A DNA stretch of 64,000 nucleotides, from contig NZ_FNCC01000005.1 in assembly GCF_900100955.1 (NCBI RefSeq), positions 186,001-250,000 on the forward strand, in the 5' to 3' direction. This DNA is from Lentzea fradiae (GTDB lineage Bacteria; Actinomycetota; Actinomycetes; Mycobacteriales; Pseudonocardiaceae). Positions 43,527 to 51,895 of this stretch are shown here, in pieces; position 1 is the stretch's first letter; each line of letters starts with the position of its first letter. Under the pieces are notes generated by a model, which saw only the letters and a program-made list of their open reading frames with translations, did no database searches and had not been told where the DNA came from. Both the position numbers and the translations under genes were made by a program.

Positions 43527-44033
43527 ATGGCTCGCGTGACGGTTCCTCCGGGCTTGCGGCCCCAGCCCCACGAACGGCACGGGGACTTCGAGACGATCGA
43601 GGTCCAGGCGCCCGTGACGCGGGTGCCCGCGGGGCAGGTGCCCCAGGGCCACGCGCCCGGTGGGCAGGTGCCCCTGGGCCAGGCAACCGCGGGTCAGGTG
43701 CCGGGGAGTCAGGCGCCGACGACGAGGGTGCCCGTGGCCCGCCCGGCCGCGATGCCGGTCGAGGTCGCCGGTGAGCAGGAGGAGCGGTCGGACATGGCCG
43801 TCATCGGCCCGATCGCCGCCATCGTGCTCGCGCTGACGATCAGCACGCTGGTCCTCGACCACCCGGCCGCCCGCGCGGTCGCGGCGGCACTCGCGACGGT
43901 CGGCCTGATCGCGGCCGTCGTCATCATGATGATGGGCAAGAAGCCGGGACGTCACGTCGCCCGGCACGCGGTCGACCCCGAGGCCACGGACCGGATCGCG
44001 CCCGGCTGGGCGGCGACCGACCCGCGGCGCTGA
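43527..44033 (+). CDS. Repeat-bearing two-segment membrane protein
   Basis: A 168-residue protein that I do not recognise. Residues about 25-75 are a Gln/Val/Pro/Gly-rich low-complexity arm with repeats such as AGQVPQGHAPGGQVPLGQ, mirrored as a GC-rich imperfect tandem repeat in the DNA near 43617-43720. Two hydrophobic segments follow (IGPIAAIVLALTISTLVL and AALATVGLIAAVVIMMM), then a basic tail. ATG at 43527 is chosen because upstream codons in the frame look non-coding. It may be a small cell-envelope protein. Confidence 0.65.
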   Translation: MARVTVPPGLRPQPHERHGDFETIEVQAPVTRVPAGQVPQGHAPGGQVPLGQATAGQVPGSQAPTTRVPVARPAAMPVEVAGEQEERSDMAVIGPIAAIVLALTISTLVLDHPAARAVAAALATVGLIAAVVIMMMGKKPGRHVARHAVDPEATDRIAPGWAATDPRR

Positions 44034-44153
44034 GAACGTCCGGCCAGTAGCCGTTCGCGGGCTTGCCGCCCGCGCACCTTCCCGAGCCCGGCGTGCCGGA
44101 GTGGATCGATCTTCGCGCTGCGCGGTAGGCCGAACGGCGGCAGAGTCGGCGCC

Positions 44154-44984
44154 GTGAACTATCGACGGTGGCCCGTGGTCGCGGCGGCGGGGTTCGTCTT
44201 CGCCGCGGTCGTGTACGTGCTCGCGGTGCTGACGAGGACCGGGCAGACCATCGAGAACGCGGCGCTGCGTGGTGTCGACCAGGACGACGTGTCCGAAACG
44301 GACGCTGCCTGGGCCGCGCTCGGCCAGATCACCGTCTACTCGCTGGCGGCGGCTGTGCTGGCCGTGGCGCTCGTCGGCGTGCTCAGGAAGCGTTGGGACC
44401 TCACGGTCGCGGCGGTCAGTGTGATCGTCGCGGGGCAGCTGGTCGTGCAGGTGCTCAAGCGGTTCGTCCTGCCACGACCGGCGCTGGTCGAGGTCACCGG
44501 CGACTACGCGCACAACAGCCTCCCGAGTGGACACACGACGATCGCCATGACCGTGTTGTTTGCGGCGGTCATCGTCGTGCCGTGGAAGTGGCGCGGTGTG
44601 ATGCTGTTCTTCGTGCTGCCGTGGGCAACGGCGATCGGCCAGTACACGTTGACGGCGAAGTGGCACCGGCTCAGCGACACGCTCGCAGCCGACGGCATCG
44701 CCCTGGCTGTCGCCGCGCTGGCTTCTCTTTGGCTGCAAAGGAAAGGATCTTTGCAGGTCTATGACGGGCCGCGGCGAGTCGGCCGGGTGGTTCTGGTTGT
44801 CTTCTGGTCGTTGGTCGCCGCTGTCTCGCTCGTGCTCGGCGTGATCCTGTGGGGTGTTCCGCTGGCACGGCAAGGACTTGACGCCGACGAGTGGGTCGTC
44901 TACCTCGGCGCGGGCTCGTTCGCGTCGGCCGGGTCGCTGATCGCCGCGCTGACCTTCCTCGCGTGCTGGCGCCGGATCGGATGA
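44154..44984 (+). CDS. PAP2-family membrane phosphatase
   Basis: A 276-residue integral membrane protein. The three acid-phosphatase motifs are KRFVLPRP, LPSGHTT and WHRLSDTLAADG (catalytic His with a following Asp). Family members remove phosphate from lipid phosphates such as undecaprenyl diphosphate or phosphatidate. About six to eight membrane segments are seen. The GTG start lacks a strong ribosome site. It is followed 63 bases on by a beta-lactamase, so a cell-wall link is possible but unproven. Confidence 0.88.
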   Translation: MNYRRWPVVAAAGFVFAAVVYVLAVLTRTGQTIENAALRGVDQDDVSETDAAWAALGQITVYSLAAAVLAVALVGVLRKRWDLTVAAVSVIVAGQLVVQVLKRFVLPRPALVEVTGDYAHNSLPSGHTTIAMTVLFAAVIVVPWKWRGVMLFFVLPWATAIGQYTLTAKWHRLSDTLAADGIALAVAALASLWLQRKGSLQVYDGPRRVGRVVLVVFWSLVAAVSLVLGVILWGVPLARQGLDADEWVVYLGAGSFASAGSLIAALTFLACWRRIG

Positions 44985-45047
44985 CAACCGGTTGATCTCT
45001 CGCGCGTCCTGGTCTGTGGAGAGGTTTCACGCGAAGGGGATAAGACG

Positions 45048-45929
45048 TTGCGAATTGACCGACGTGCGGCCTTGGCGCTGGGTGCGGGAGCCGTGCTCGC
45101 GGTGGCGGTGCCCGCCGCCGCGCAGGCGTCACCGGTGACGGGCAGGCTGCGCGAGCTGGAACGACGGCACGGCGCCCGTCTTGGCGTGTTCGCGCTCGAC
45201 ACCGGTTCCGGCCGCACGGTGCTGCACCGGGCGGACGAGCTCTTCCCGATGTGCTCGACGTTCAAGACGCTGGCGGCGGCCGCGGTGCTGCGCCGTGACG
45301 TGGACGGGTCGTTGCTGGGCAAGGTGATCACGTACACGCAGGCCGAGGCCGACAAGTCCGGGTACGCGCCGATCACCGGGCTGCCCGCGAACCTCGCGAA
45401 CGGCATGACGGTCTCCGCCCTGTGCGAGGCGACCATCACCTACAGCGACAACTGCGCGGCCAACCTGCTGCTGCGCGAGCTCGGCGGGCCGACCGCCATC
45501 AGCCGGTTCGCCCGGTCGATCGGTGACCCGGTGACCCGGCTCGACCGCTACGAGCCGGAGCTGAACTCGGCCGAGCCGGGCCGCAGGACCGACACGACCT
45601 CGCCGCGCGCCATCGGGCAGAGCTACGCGCGTCTCACCCTCGGCCACGCGCTCGACCGCCCCGACGCCGAGCAGCTCACGAACTGGTTGCTGGCCAACAC
45701 GACCGGCGGCAACCGCGTCCGCGCCGGCCTGCCGGCGGAGTGGGGCTGGGGCGACAAGACCGGCGGCGGCTCGTACGGCACGACCAACGACGTCGGCATC
45801 GCGTTCCCGCCCGGCCGGGCGCCGATCGTGATCGCGACCCTGTCGACGCGCGAGAGCGACCCAGACGGCGGCGCCGACGAGCCGTTGCTGGTCAAGACCG
45901 CGCAGCTGCTCGCGGAGACGTTCAGCTGA
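45048..45929 (+). CDS. Class A beta-lactamase
   Basis: A 293-residue serine beta-lactamase. All class A motifs are present: CSTFK (active Ser and Lys), YSDN, RYEPELN (with the general-base Glu) and DKTGGG. The N-terminus has two Arg before a hydrophobic stretch (DRRAALALGAGAVLAVAVPAAAQA), a Tat-like signal. The TTG start has AAGGGGAT just upstream. A strong hairpin follows the stop. It probably hydrolyses beta-lactams in the periplasm-like space; no regulator gene is adjacent. Confidence 0.95.
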   Translation: MRIDRRAALALGAGAVLAVAVPAAAQASPVTGRLRELERRHGARLGVFALDTGSGRTVLHRADELFPMCSTFKTLAAAAVLRRDVDGSLLGKVITYTQAEADKSGYAPITGLPANLANGMTVSALCEATITYSDNCAANLLLRELGGPTAISRFARSIGDPVTRLDRYEPELNSAEPGRRTDTTSPRAIGQSYARLTLGHALDRPDAEQLTNWLLANTTGGNRVRAGLPAEWGWGDKTGGGSYGTTNDVGIAFPPGRAPIVIATLSTRESDPDGGADEPLLVKTAQLLAETFS

Positions 45930-45936
45930 CGGGTCC

Positions 45937-45975
45937 GGGGCAGTGCGGGCCGGGCAGCCCGGTCCGCACAGCCCC
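45937..45975 (+). terminator. Intrinsic-type hairpin after the beta-lactamase gene
   Basis: GGGGC and GTGCGGGCCGGG pair with CCCGGTCCGCAC and GCCCC around a CAG loop, with one A-A mismatch and one wobble pair. The hairpin begins 8 bases after the stop codon. No U-run follows, as is common in actinomycetes. Confidence 0.7.
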
Positions 45976-46134
45976 TGCCGGAGTCGCCGCTGGGTCGTGA
46001 GCCCGGCGTCGATGCAGGGCGACCAGCTTCTGCTGCGCGGTGGTCAAGGCGGTTCGCGCTGGTCACGGCGTCGTCGAGCGGCACCGTGGCCGCGACGGAG
46101 GCCGAGCCGCGGCAGCGGTACGTAAGCTGGTGAG

Positions 46135-46998
46135 GTGCGAACAAGGCCCACCCTGACCTGGACGAACCCGGGCCCGTCGCTGCCGCGCACCTCCACCCTC
46201 GCCGACGTCGTGCCGATCGTCGAGCGGGGCGGTGTGCTGGTGCTGAGCGGCGCGGGCCTGTCCACCGAGTCGGGCATCCCCGACTACCGCGGCGACGGCG
46301 GGTCCCTGCGCAAGCACACCCCGATGACCTACGACGAGTTCACCGGCAGCGAGGCGGGCAGGAGGCGCTACTGGGCGCGCAGCCACGTCGGCTGGCGCAC
46401 CATCGCGCAGGCCCGCCCGAACGCGGGCCACCACGCCGTCGCCAGGCTGTCGCCGCGGCTGTGCGGCGTGATCACGCAGAACGTCGACGGCCTGCACCAG
46501 GCCGCGGGCACGCCGGACGTCGTCGAGCTGCACGGCGGCCTCGACCGGGTGATCTGCCTGGACTGCCGCCGGGTCACGCCGCGGCTCGACCTGGACCACC
46601 GGCTGCGCGAAGCGAACCCGGACTTCGCCGTCACGACCGACGAGGTCAACCCCGACGGTGACGTGTTCCTGCCGGAGGAGCAGGTGCGGGGGTTCCGGGT
46701 CGTGCCGTGCGCGGACTGCGGCGGCGTGCTGAAGCCGGACGTCGTGTTCTTCGGCGAGAACGTGCCGCGCCCGCGCGTCGAGCAGTGCTGCTCGCTCGTC
46801 GACGGCGCACGGTCGTTGCTGGTCCTGGGCTCTTCGCTGACCGTCATGTCCGGGCTGCGGTTCGTCCGCAGGGCCGCCTCGGCCGGAATCCCTGTCGTCA
46901 TCATCAACCGCGGCGAGACGCGCGGCGACCCGGTGGCGTCGCACCGGGTCGACCTGCCGCTGGGGCCGTCGCTGACGGAGCTGGCCGATCTCGTCTGA
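46135..46998 (+). CDS. Sir2-family NAD-dependent protein deacylase
   Basis: A 287-residue sirtuin. NAD-binding and catalytic motifs are GAGLSTESGIPDYRGDGG, TQNVDGLH and ELHGG (catalytic His); four zinc Cys are in CLDC and CADC; VVFFGENVPR and LGSSLTVMSG follow. The motif set is close to the class II (SIRT4-like) group. It removes acyl groups from lysine using NAD+. The GTG start opens 205 bases downstream of the beta-lactamase, behind the terminator hairpin. Confidence 0.93.
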   Translation: MRTRPTLTWTNPGPSLPRTSTLADVVPIVERGGVLVLSGAGLSTESGIPDYRGDGGSLRKHTPMTYDEFTGSEAGRRRYWARSHVGWRTIAQARPNAGHHAVARLSPRLCGVITQNVDGLHQAAGTPDVVELHGGLDRVICLDCRRVTPRLDLDHRLREANPDFAVTTDEVNPDGDVFLPEEQVRGFRVVPCADCGGVLKPDVVFFGENVPRPRVEQCCSLVDGARSLLVLGSSLTVMSGLRFVRRAASAGIPVVIINRGETRGDPVASHRVDLPLGPSLTELADLV

Positions 46999-47005
46999 AC
47001 CGGCG

Positions 47006-47359
47006 TCAGCGGGCGCGGAACTGGTCGAGCACGCGGCGTTCCCGCTTCGTCGGGCGTCCGGCGCCGCGGTCGCGCCGTGCCACCGGGATGTCCGGCGGGG
47101 GCGGGGGAGTGCGGTCGATGAAGCACGTGGCCGCGTCCGCCGCGCCGACCCGCTTCTGGATCACCCGCACCACCTCGACGATGCGGGTCTTGTCGCCGAC
47201 ACGGGCGCGGACCTGGTCGCCGGGCACCACGGTCGTGGAGGGCTTCGCGGGCTTGTCGTTGATGCGCACGTGACCGCCCCGGCACGCCTGGGCGGCGTCC
47301 GGGCGGGTCTTGGTCAGCCTGACCGCCCACAGCCAGCGGTCGATGCGCGTCGACTCCAC
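47006..47359 (-). CDS. S4-domain RNA-binding protein (Hsp15-like)
   Basis: A 117-residue protein. Residues 1 to about 60 are an S4 domain (TRIDRWLWAVRLTKTRPDAAQACRGGHVRIND), and the tail is basic. Relatives such as Hsp15 bind stalled 50S-nascent chain complexes. It ends 8 bases from the sirtuin stop on the opposite strand. The exact role here is inferred from family. Confidence 0.88.
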   Translation of the reverse strand: MESTRIDRWLWAVRLTKTRPDAAQACRGGHVRINDKPAKPSTTVVPGDQVRARVGDKTRIVEVVRVIQKRVGAADAATCFIDRTPPPPPDIPVARRDRGAGRPTKRERRVLDQFRAR

Positions 47360-47381
47360 CCCGCCATCATGGCACCTCCGC

Positions 47382-47957
47382 TCAGGCGGCCGGCGGGTGC
47401 GGCAGCGGGTGGGCCCCCTCGGGGCGCAGCCCGTCGAACACGATCGCCAGGTAGCGCTCCCACAGGTCGGGCTGGGCGTCCGGCAGGTTCCTCATGATCT
47501 CGTTGGGCACGCACATCAGCCGCATCACGTCGATCCCGGTGACGTCGGGCCGCAGAGCGCCTTGCTCGCGGGCGTGGTCGACGAGCGCGGTGATCGCCCG
47601 CTCCAGCTCGCCCTGCTTGCGCGCCGCCACCTCGTCGGAGACGTGGGCCAGGAACGGGATGTCGAGCAGCTGGCGCTGACGTGCGGCGAAGCTGAGGAAC
47701 TCCAGCACGGCGGCGCCCGCGTCCTCGGCGCCGACCAGGTCGTTCGCCAGGTCGACGAGCCGGGTGACGTGGTCGACCACGAGGGCGGCGACCAGGTCGT
47801 CCTTGGTCGGGAAGTGGCGGAACACCGTGCCCTTGCCCAGTCCCGCCCTGCGGGCCACCGCCGAGATCGGCGCGTCCACGCCGTTCTCCGCGAACTCCTC
47901 GGCCGCGGCGGAGAGCAGCAGCTCGCGGTTTCTGACGGCGTCGGCGCGCGAAGACAC
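47382..47957 (-). CDS. TetR-family regulator of the divergent oxidoreductase
   Basis: A 191-residue TetR regulator (HTH: GVDAPISAVARRAGLGKGTVFRHFPTKDDL). The C-terminal half resembles the group often named YcdF/SbtR-like. GTG at 47957 opens just beyond two operator-like repeats (47977-48021) that separate it from the oxidoreductase. It likely represses both genes and responds to an electrophile or quinone-like compound; the ligand is inference. Confidence 0.9.
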   Translation of the reverse strand: MSSRADAVRNRELLLSAAAEEFAENGVDAPISAVARRAGLGKGTVFRHFPTKDDLVAALVVDHVTRLVDLANDLVGAEDAGAAVLEFLSFAARQRQLLDIPFLAHVSDEVAARKQGELERAITALVDHAREQGALRPDVTGIDVMRLMCVPNEIMRNLPDAQPDLWERYLAIVFDGLRPEGAHPLPHPPAA

Positions 47958-47976
47958 GTCCGCAGTCTAGCAAGTT

Positions 47977-48021
47977 GACCGCGCGGTCCGTTTCGTGCAG
48001 GATGAAAGTGACCGCACGGTC
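47977..48021. promoter_or_regulatory. Tandem TetR operators GACCGCGCGGTC and GACCGCACGGTC
   Basis: Two 12-base palindromes, the first perfect, with identical right flanks (CGTTT), 33 bases apart (three helical turns). They lie between the divergent TetR and oxidoreductase genes. Confidence 0.75.
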
Positions 48022-48041
48022 CGTTTATGGAGGAGGACGAG

Positions 48042-48998
48042 ATGAAGGCAGTTGTCGCGACGGGGTACGGCCAGCCGGAGGAGTTCCAGGTCGCGGAGGT
48101 TCCGGTGCCGCGTCCCGGGCCGGGGCAGATCCAGGTCCGCATCGCCGCCGCGTCGATCAACCCGACCGACGTCGTCCTGCCCGGCGGCGCGTACCGCGGC
48201 AGCGTGGAGCTGGAGTTCCCGCACGTGCCGGGCAACGACTTCGCCGGCACGGTCACCGAGGTGGGGCCGGGCGTGACGGCGTTCGCGGTGGGCGACGAGA
48301 TCTTCGGCGCCGCCGTGCCGCGGGCCATGAGGGCCATCGCGAGCAAGACCAGGCCGTCGCTCAGCACGGGGGCGTTCGCGGAGTACGCGGTGTTCGAGGC
48401 GGACGCGCCGGTGCTGGCCCACCGCCCGCCCGGGCTGGACGCGGCGGACGCCGCCGCGCTGGCGACGGCGGGGATGACCGCGCTGCCGCTGATCGGCAAG
48501 GCGAAGCTGAAGGAGGGGCAGACCGCGCTGGTCATCGGGGCCACCGGCGGTGTCGGCACGGCGCTCGTCCCGTTGCTGGCGGCGGCGGGCGTGCATGTCA
48601 TCGCCACGGCCACCGAGGCCGACGTGGAGCTGCTGCGCGGTCTTGGCGCGGCGGAGGTCATCGGGTACGGCGACGCCTACCCCCAAGACGTCGACACGGT
48701 CTTCAACCTCGTGCTGAAAGCGGACCGGATCGCCCCGGCGGTCGAGGCGGTCCGGCCGGGCGGCAAGCTGCTGAGCATCGTCTACCCGCCCGCCGAGCCG
48801 GTCCGCGACGACATCGAGCAGGAGTTCGTGCTCGACCTGGACGGCGAGTTCGGCGACATGAGCGACGTCGCCGAACTGGCCGTCAGCGGTGCCCTGACCG
48901 CGACGATCAGCCGCCGCTACACCCTCGACGAGGGACGTGAGGCGTGCGTCGCCTTCGTGCGGGAGCACACCGCGGGCAAGGTCGTCATCACGACCTGA
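48042..48998 (+). CDS. NADP-dependent quinone-type oxidoreductase (MDR family)
   Basis: A 318-residue medium-chain dehydrogenase without the structural zinc lobe. N-terminal GroES-like part: MKAVVATGYGQPEEF and VPGNDFAGTVTEVG. The cofactor-binding loop is VIGATGGVGTALVPLL (AxxGxxG). Relatives are quinone oxidoreductases or enoyl reductases. ATG at 48042 is chosen for GGAGGAGG six bases upstream. Its 3' end overlaps the STAS gene by 11 bases. Confidence 0.92.
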   Translation: MKAVVATGYGQPEEFQVAEVPVPRPGPGQIQVRIAAASINPTDVVLPGGAYRGSVELEFPHVPGNDFAGTVTEVGPGVTAFAVGDEIFGAAVPRAMRAIASKTRPSLSTGAFAEYAVFEADAPVLAHRPPGLDAADAAALATAGMTALPLIGKAKLKEGQTALVIGATGGVGTALVPLLAAAGVHVIATATEADVELLRGLGAAEVIGYGDAYPQDVDTVFNLVLKADRIAPAVEAVRPGGKLLSIVYPPAEPVRDDIEQEFVLDLDGEFGDMSDVAELAVSGALTATISRRYTLDEGREACVAFVREHTAGKVVITT

Positions 48999-49332
48999 CG
49001 CGCTCCGCTGTTGTGTCCACTGTGGACTTCAGTCCGAGCATTCTGGCGAGCCCCGACAGTTCGAGCACCTTCGTCACCTGGGGCGAGGCGGCGGACAGGC
49101 GCAGCCCGCCCGCCGCACCGGACGCGCGGGCGTGGCCGCGCACGAGCGCGCTCACCCCGCTGGAGTCGCAGAACGTGACGGCCGAGAGGTCCAGCACCAC
49201 GTAGCGGTGTCCCTGGTCGAGGAGCCGGTCGAGCCGGGCCAGCAGCTTCTCCGAGCCGGAGCCTGCCAGTTCACCTGAGACGGTGATCAGGGTGGACGCA
49301 GGTGACGACTGGGTCACCGTGACTTCGAGCAT
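48988..49332 (-). CDS. STAS-domain anti-sigma factor antagonist
   Basis: A 114-residue single STAS domain. The regulatory Ser lies in VTFCDSSGVSALV, the site that anti-sigma kinases phosphorylate in SpoIIAA/RsbV-type proteins. Partner-switching control of an alternative sigma factor is expected; no kinase or sigma gene is adjacent. The ATG at 49332 begins LEVTVTQS. Confidence 0.9.
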   Translation of the reverse strand: MLEVTVTQSSPASTLITVSGELAGSGSEKLLARLDRLLDQGHRYVVLDLSAVTFCDSSGVSALVRGHARASGAAGGLRLSAASPQVTKVLELSGLARMLGLKSTVDTTAERVRS

Positions 49333-49602
49333 TTCGTAGCGGTACCCACTCGGCGCGGGCCGCAAACCACCCTCTCGCCGTAGCCCGTCCAGGGGGTGCC
49401 GGTACCGCGCGGTCGCGGCGCCCGGCTTCGCGGACCGCCCCCTGTCCGCGAAGACACCCCGCCGTTGCCGTATCCGCTCGGTGACCACCTTTTGATTGTC
49501 GCCAAAAGCTTCGACGCGAATTTGGTCCGTACGGAGACTTGGCGGCGGGGCAGGTGCTTGTTGGGGAACAGGTCGCCTGGTAGAGGGGAAACAGGGGGAA
49601 AC

Positions 49603-51273
49603 ATGAAAAGGCACGTGCGCGACAGCTTCTTCGTCGTGGGTGAAGGTGTGCTGGAGTTCGACGACAGGGGTGAAGCCAGCACGCGCCAGCCTTCCACGCT
49701 GGAGGAGCTGCGCAGGTTCCGGTTCTCGCGACTGGGACCGAAGGGGCCGAGAACGGACGAGGAGATCCGGGTCGCCCTCGCGTCCGCGATCACCGCGGCC
49801 GTCCCGCAGGCCGACGAACCCGCCGTCCCGGCCGGGTTCACCTACCTCGGCCAGTTCGTGGACCACGACCTCACGATGGACCGCACGGACACGCAGCTCG
49901 GCCAGGACGTCAACCTCGACGAGCTGCTGCAGGGACGGTCTCCCGCGCTGGACCTCGACTCGGTCTACGGCCGCGGTCCGCGCGACAAGGACGACCAGGT
50001 CTTCTACGACCAGGACGGGGTGAAGCTCAAGACGGGCACCACCACGCCCGTGCCGTTCCCGGACGAGGGCACCAACGTCCCGTTCGAGGGCTTCGACCTG
50101 CCGCGCCGCGGCGGGACGGCGGGCACCGCGGCGGACCGGCGGCTGCCGCTGATCCCCGACGCCCGCAACGACGAGAACCTCGTGGTGGCGCAGACGCACC
50201 TCGCGTTCATCCGGTTCCACAACCGCGTCGTCGACGAGCTCGCGCTCACCGGCCTGAGCGGGGAACGGCTGTTCCGGGCCGCCAAGGAGCTGGTCGTGCG
50301 CCACTACCAGTGGATGCTCAAGACCGACTTCCTGCCGCGCGTGGTCGACCCCGCGATCGTCGACGACGTCTTCACCAACGGCCGCAGGTTCTTCGAGGTG
50401 CCCGGCAAGTACTACAACCGGGACAACTCGCCGACCATGCCGATCGAGTTCTCGGTGGCCTCCTACCGCTTCGGGCACAGCCAGGTCCGCGGCGCGTACC
50501 AGTGGAACCGGGTGTTCAACTCGACGGGACCGGGCGGCATCGCGTCGCTGTTCGCGCTCTTCACGTTCACCGGCGTGGCGGGCAACTTCGACCCGAGCTC
50601 GCAGACGCCCGCCGACCTCGACGACGTCGACCGGGGCCCGATCTTCACGTTGCCCAGCAACTGGATCGCGGACTTCCGCCGCCTCTACGACTTCACCGAG
50701 GCCGAGCGGGACGACCTGGCGGCACCGCAGGAGTTCGGCGGCGGCAACGTCACCAAGCGGATCGACACGCTGCTGGTCAACCCGCTGACGCAGCTGCCGG
50801 CCGGCACGTTCGGCGGCCGCGGCACGACGTTCCGGGAGATCGAGCGCAACCTCGCGTTCCGCAACCTGAGCAGGGCCTCGATGATGGAGCTCGCCACCGG
50901 GCAGCAGCTCGCCGAGCTCTTCGGCGTGGAGCCGCTCACCGCCGAGCAGATCCTGACCGGCAACGGCGGCGCGGTCGTCGAGGGCCTGTCGCAGGAGCAG
51001 CGGGCGAAGCTGGTCGCCGAGACGCCGCTGTGGTTCTACGTCCTGCGCGAGGCCGAGGTCGGCGTCGGCCGGCTCGGCGGCGTCGGCGGCCGGATCACCG
51101 CGGAGGTCTTCCACCGCGCGATCGAAGGCAGCCGGATCTCGATCGTGCGCTCGCCGTACTGGCGGCCGACGCTCGGACCGGACGCCAGCACGTTCCGCAT
51201 GGTCGACCTGCTGCTGTTCGCGTTCGAGGGCAAGGCCGACCTGCTGAACCCGCTGGGAGACCCCCAGGGCTGA
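49603..51273 (+). CDS. Animal-type haem peroxidase (peroxicin/cyclooxygenase superfamily)
   Basis: A 556-residue peroxidase. The distal His region is YLGQFVDHDLTMDRT, a conserved Asp/Glu covalent-haem region is present, and the proximal His lies in ASYRFGHSQVRG; HLAFIRFHNRVVDEL is a further family signature. No signal peptide is seen at the start, which follows AGGGGGAAAC. Bacterial members may make hypohalites or oxidise organic substrates, or act in stress defence. A perfect 13-bp-stem hairpin follows 12 bases after the stop. Confidence 0.93.
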   Translation: MKRHVRDSFFVVGEGVLEFDDRGEASTRQPSTLEELRRFRFSRLGPKGPRTDEEIRVALASAITAAVPQADEPAVPAGFTYLGQFVDHDLTMDRTDTQLGQDVNLDELLQGRSPALDLDSVYGRGPRDKDDQVFYDQDGVKLKTGTTTPVPFPDEGTNVPFEGFDLPRRGGTAGTAADRRLPLIPDARNDENLVVAQTHLAFIRFHNRVVDELALTGLSGERLFRAAKELVVRHYQWMLKTDFLPRVVDPAIVDDVFTNGRRFFEVPGKYYNRDNSPTMPIEFSVASYRFGHSQVRGAYQWNRVFNSTGPGGIASLFALFTFTGVAGNFDPSSQTPADLDDVDRGPIFTLPSNWIADFRRLYDFTEAERDDLAAPQEFGGGNVTKRIDTLLVNPLTQLPAGTFGGRGTTFREIERNLAFRNLSRASMMELATGQQLAELFGVEPLTAEQILTGNGGAVVEGLSQEQRAKLVAETPLWFYVLREAEVGVGRLGGVGGRITAEVFHRAIEGSRISIVRSPYWRPTLGPDASTFRMVDLLLFAFEGKADLLNPLGDPQG

Positions 51274-51285
51274 TCCGGCTGAGCC

Positions 51286-51312
51286 GATCCGGGCCGGGAC
51301 CCGGCCCGGATC
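51286..51312 (+). terminator. Perfect 13-bp-stem hairpin after the peroxidase gene
   Basis: GATCCGGGCCGGG and CCCGGCCCGGATC are perfect complements around one A. The structure begins 12 bases after the stop, followed by TTCCCTC. It is a strong GC-rich terminator candidate without a long U-run. Confidence 0.75.
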
Positions 51313-51370
51313 TTCCCTCGCGCCTCCTGTCTGACCGTGTGGTGGCCGTCAGACAGGAGAGGGAGGAACG

Positions 51371-51832
51371 ATGACACGTCCGGATGTCACAAGCCGTGAG
51401 ACCACCGAGGAACGCCTCACCCGGTTCGCCGGTGAGGCCGGGACACCGCTGCTGCGCATCGGGCTGGGGGTCGTGTACCTCTGGTTCGGGGTGCTGAAGC
51501 TGTTCCCCGGTGGCAGCCCCGCCGAGGACCTCGTGGACCGCACCGTGTCCGCGCTGACGTTCGGGATCGTCCACGGGGACCTCGCGCGGCTGAGCGCCGC
51601 GATCACCGAGATCGGGATCGCACTGGTACTGCTGAGCTTCCGCGCACCGCGCTCGTGCGCCGTCCTGCTGATCGGGCACGTCCTGCTGGTGTCGACACCG
51701 CTGGTGTTGTTCCCGGCCGAGATGTGGTCCGCTCCGCTGCGGGCGTCCTTCGAAGCCCAGTACATCCTGAAGAACGTGGTGACCGTCGCCGCCGCGGTGG
51801 TCATCGCCGCATCGCACCGCAGGGTGCGATGA
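51371..51832 (+). CDS. DoxX-like four-segment membrane protein
   Basis: A 153-residue membrane protein with four hydrophobic segments (LLRIGLGVVYLWFGVLKLF, AITEIGIALVLLSF, CAVLLIGHVLLVSTPLVLF, VVTVAAAVVIAA). Layout and YLWFGVLKLFPGGSPAEDL fit the DoxX/YkgB-type family, sometimes linked to redox stress. GAGAGGGAGGA precedes the ATG. Function is not firmly known. Confidence 0.8.
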   Translation: MTRPDVTSRETTEERLTRFAGEAGTPLLRIGLGVVYLWFGVLKLFPGGSPAEDLVDRTVSALTFGIVHGDLARLSAAITEIGIALVLLSFRAPRSCAVLLIGHVLLVSTPLVLFPAEMWSAPLRASFEAQYILKNVVTVAAAVVIAASHRRVR

Positions 51833-51895
51833 CCGGGAGCCGTCCGGTCCACTGGGGGCCGGGCGGCTCCCGCGTCGCGTTGTACGGTGCTCGAA

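Noticed and set aside
44034..44153. Small gene between the repeat-bearing membrane protein and PAP2
   Set aside because: No start with a ribosome site and no sensible frame; it reads as spacer.
42495..44987. An 830-codon minus-strand open frame through the repeat tract and PAP2 gene
   Set aside because: It crosses the genuine amidotransferase, small membrane protein and PAP2 genes and shows no domain. The repeat tract merely lacks stops in that frame.
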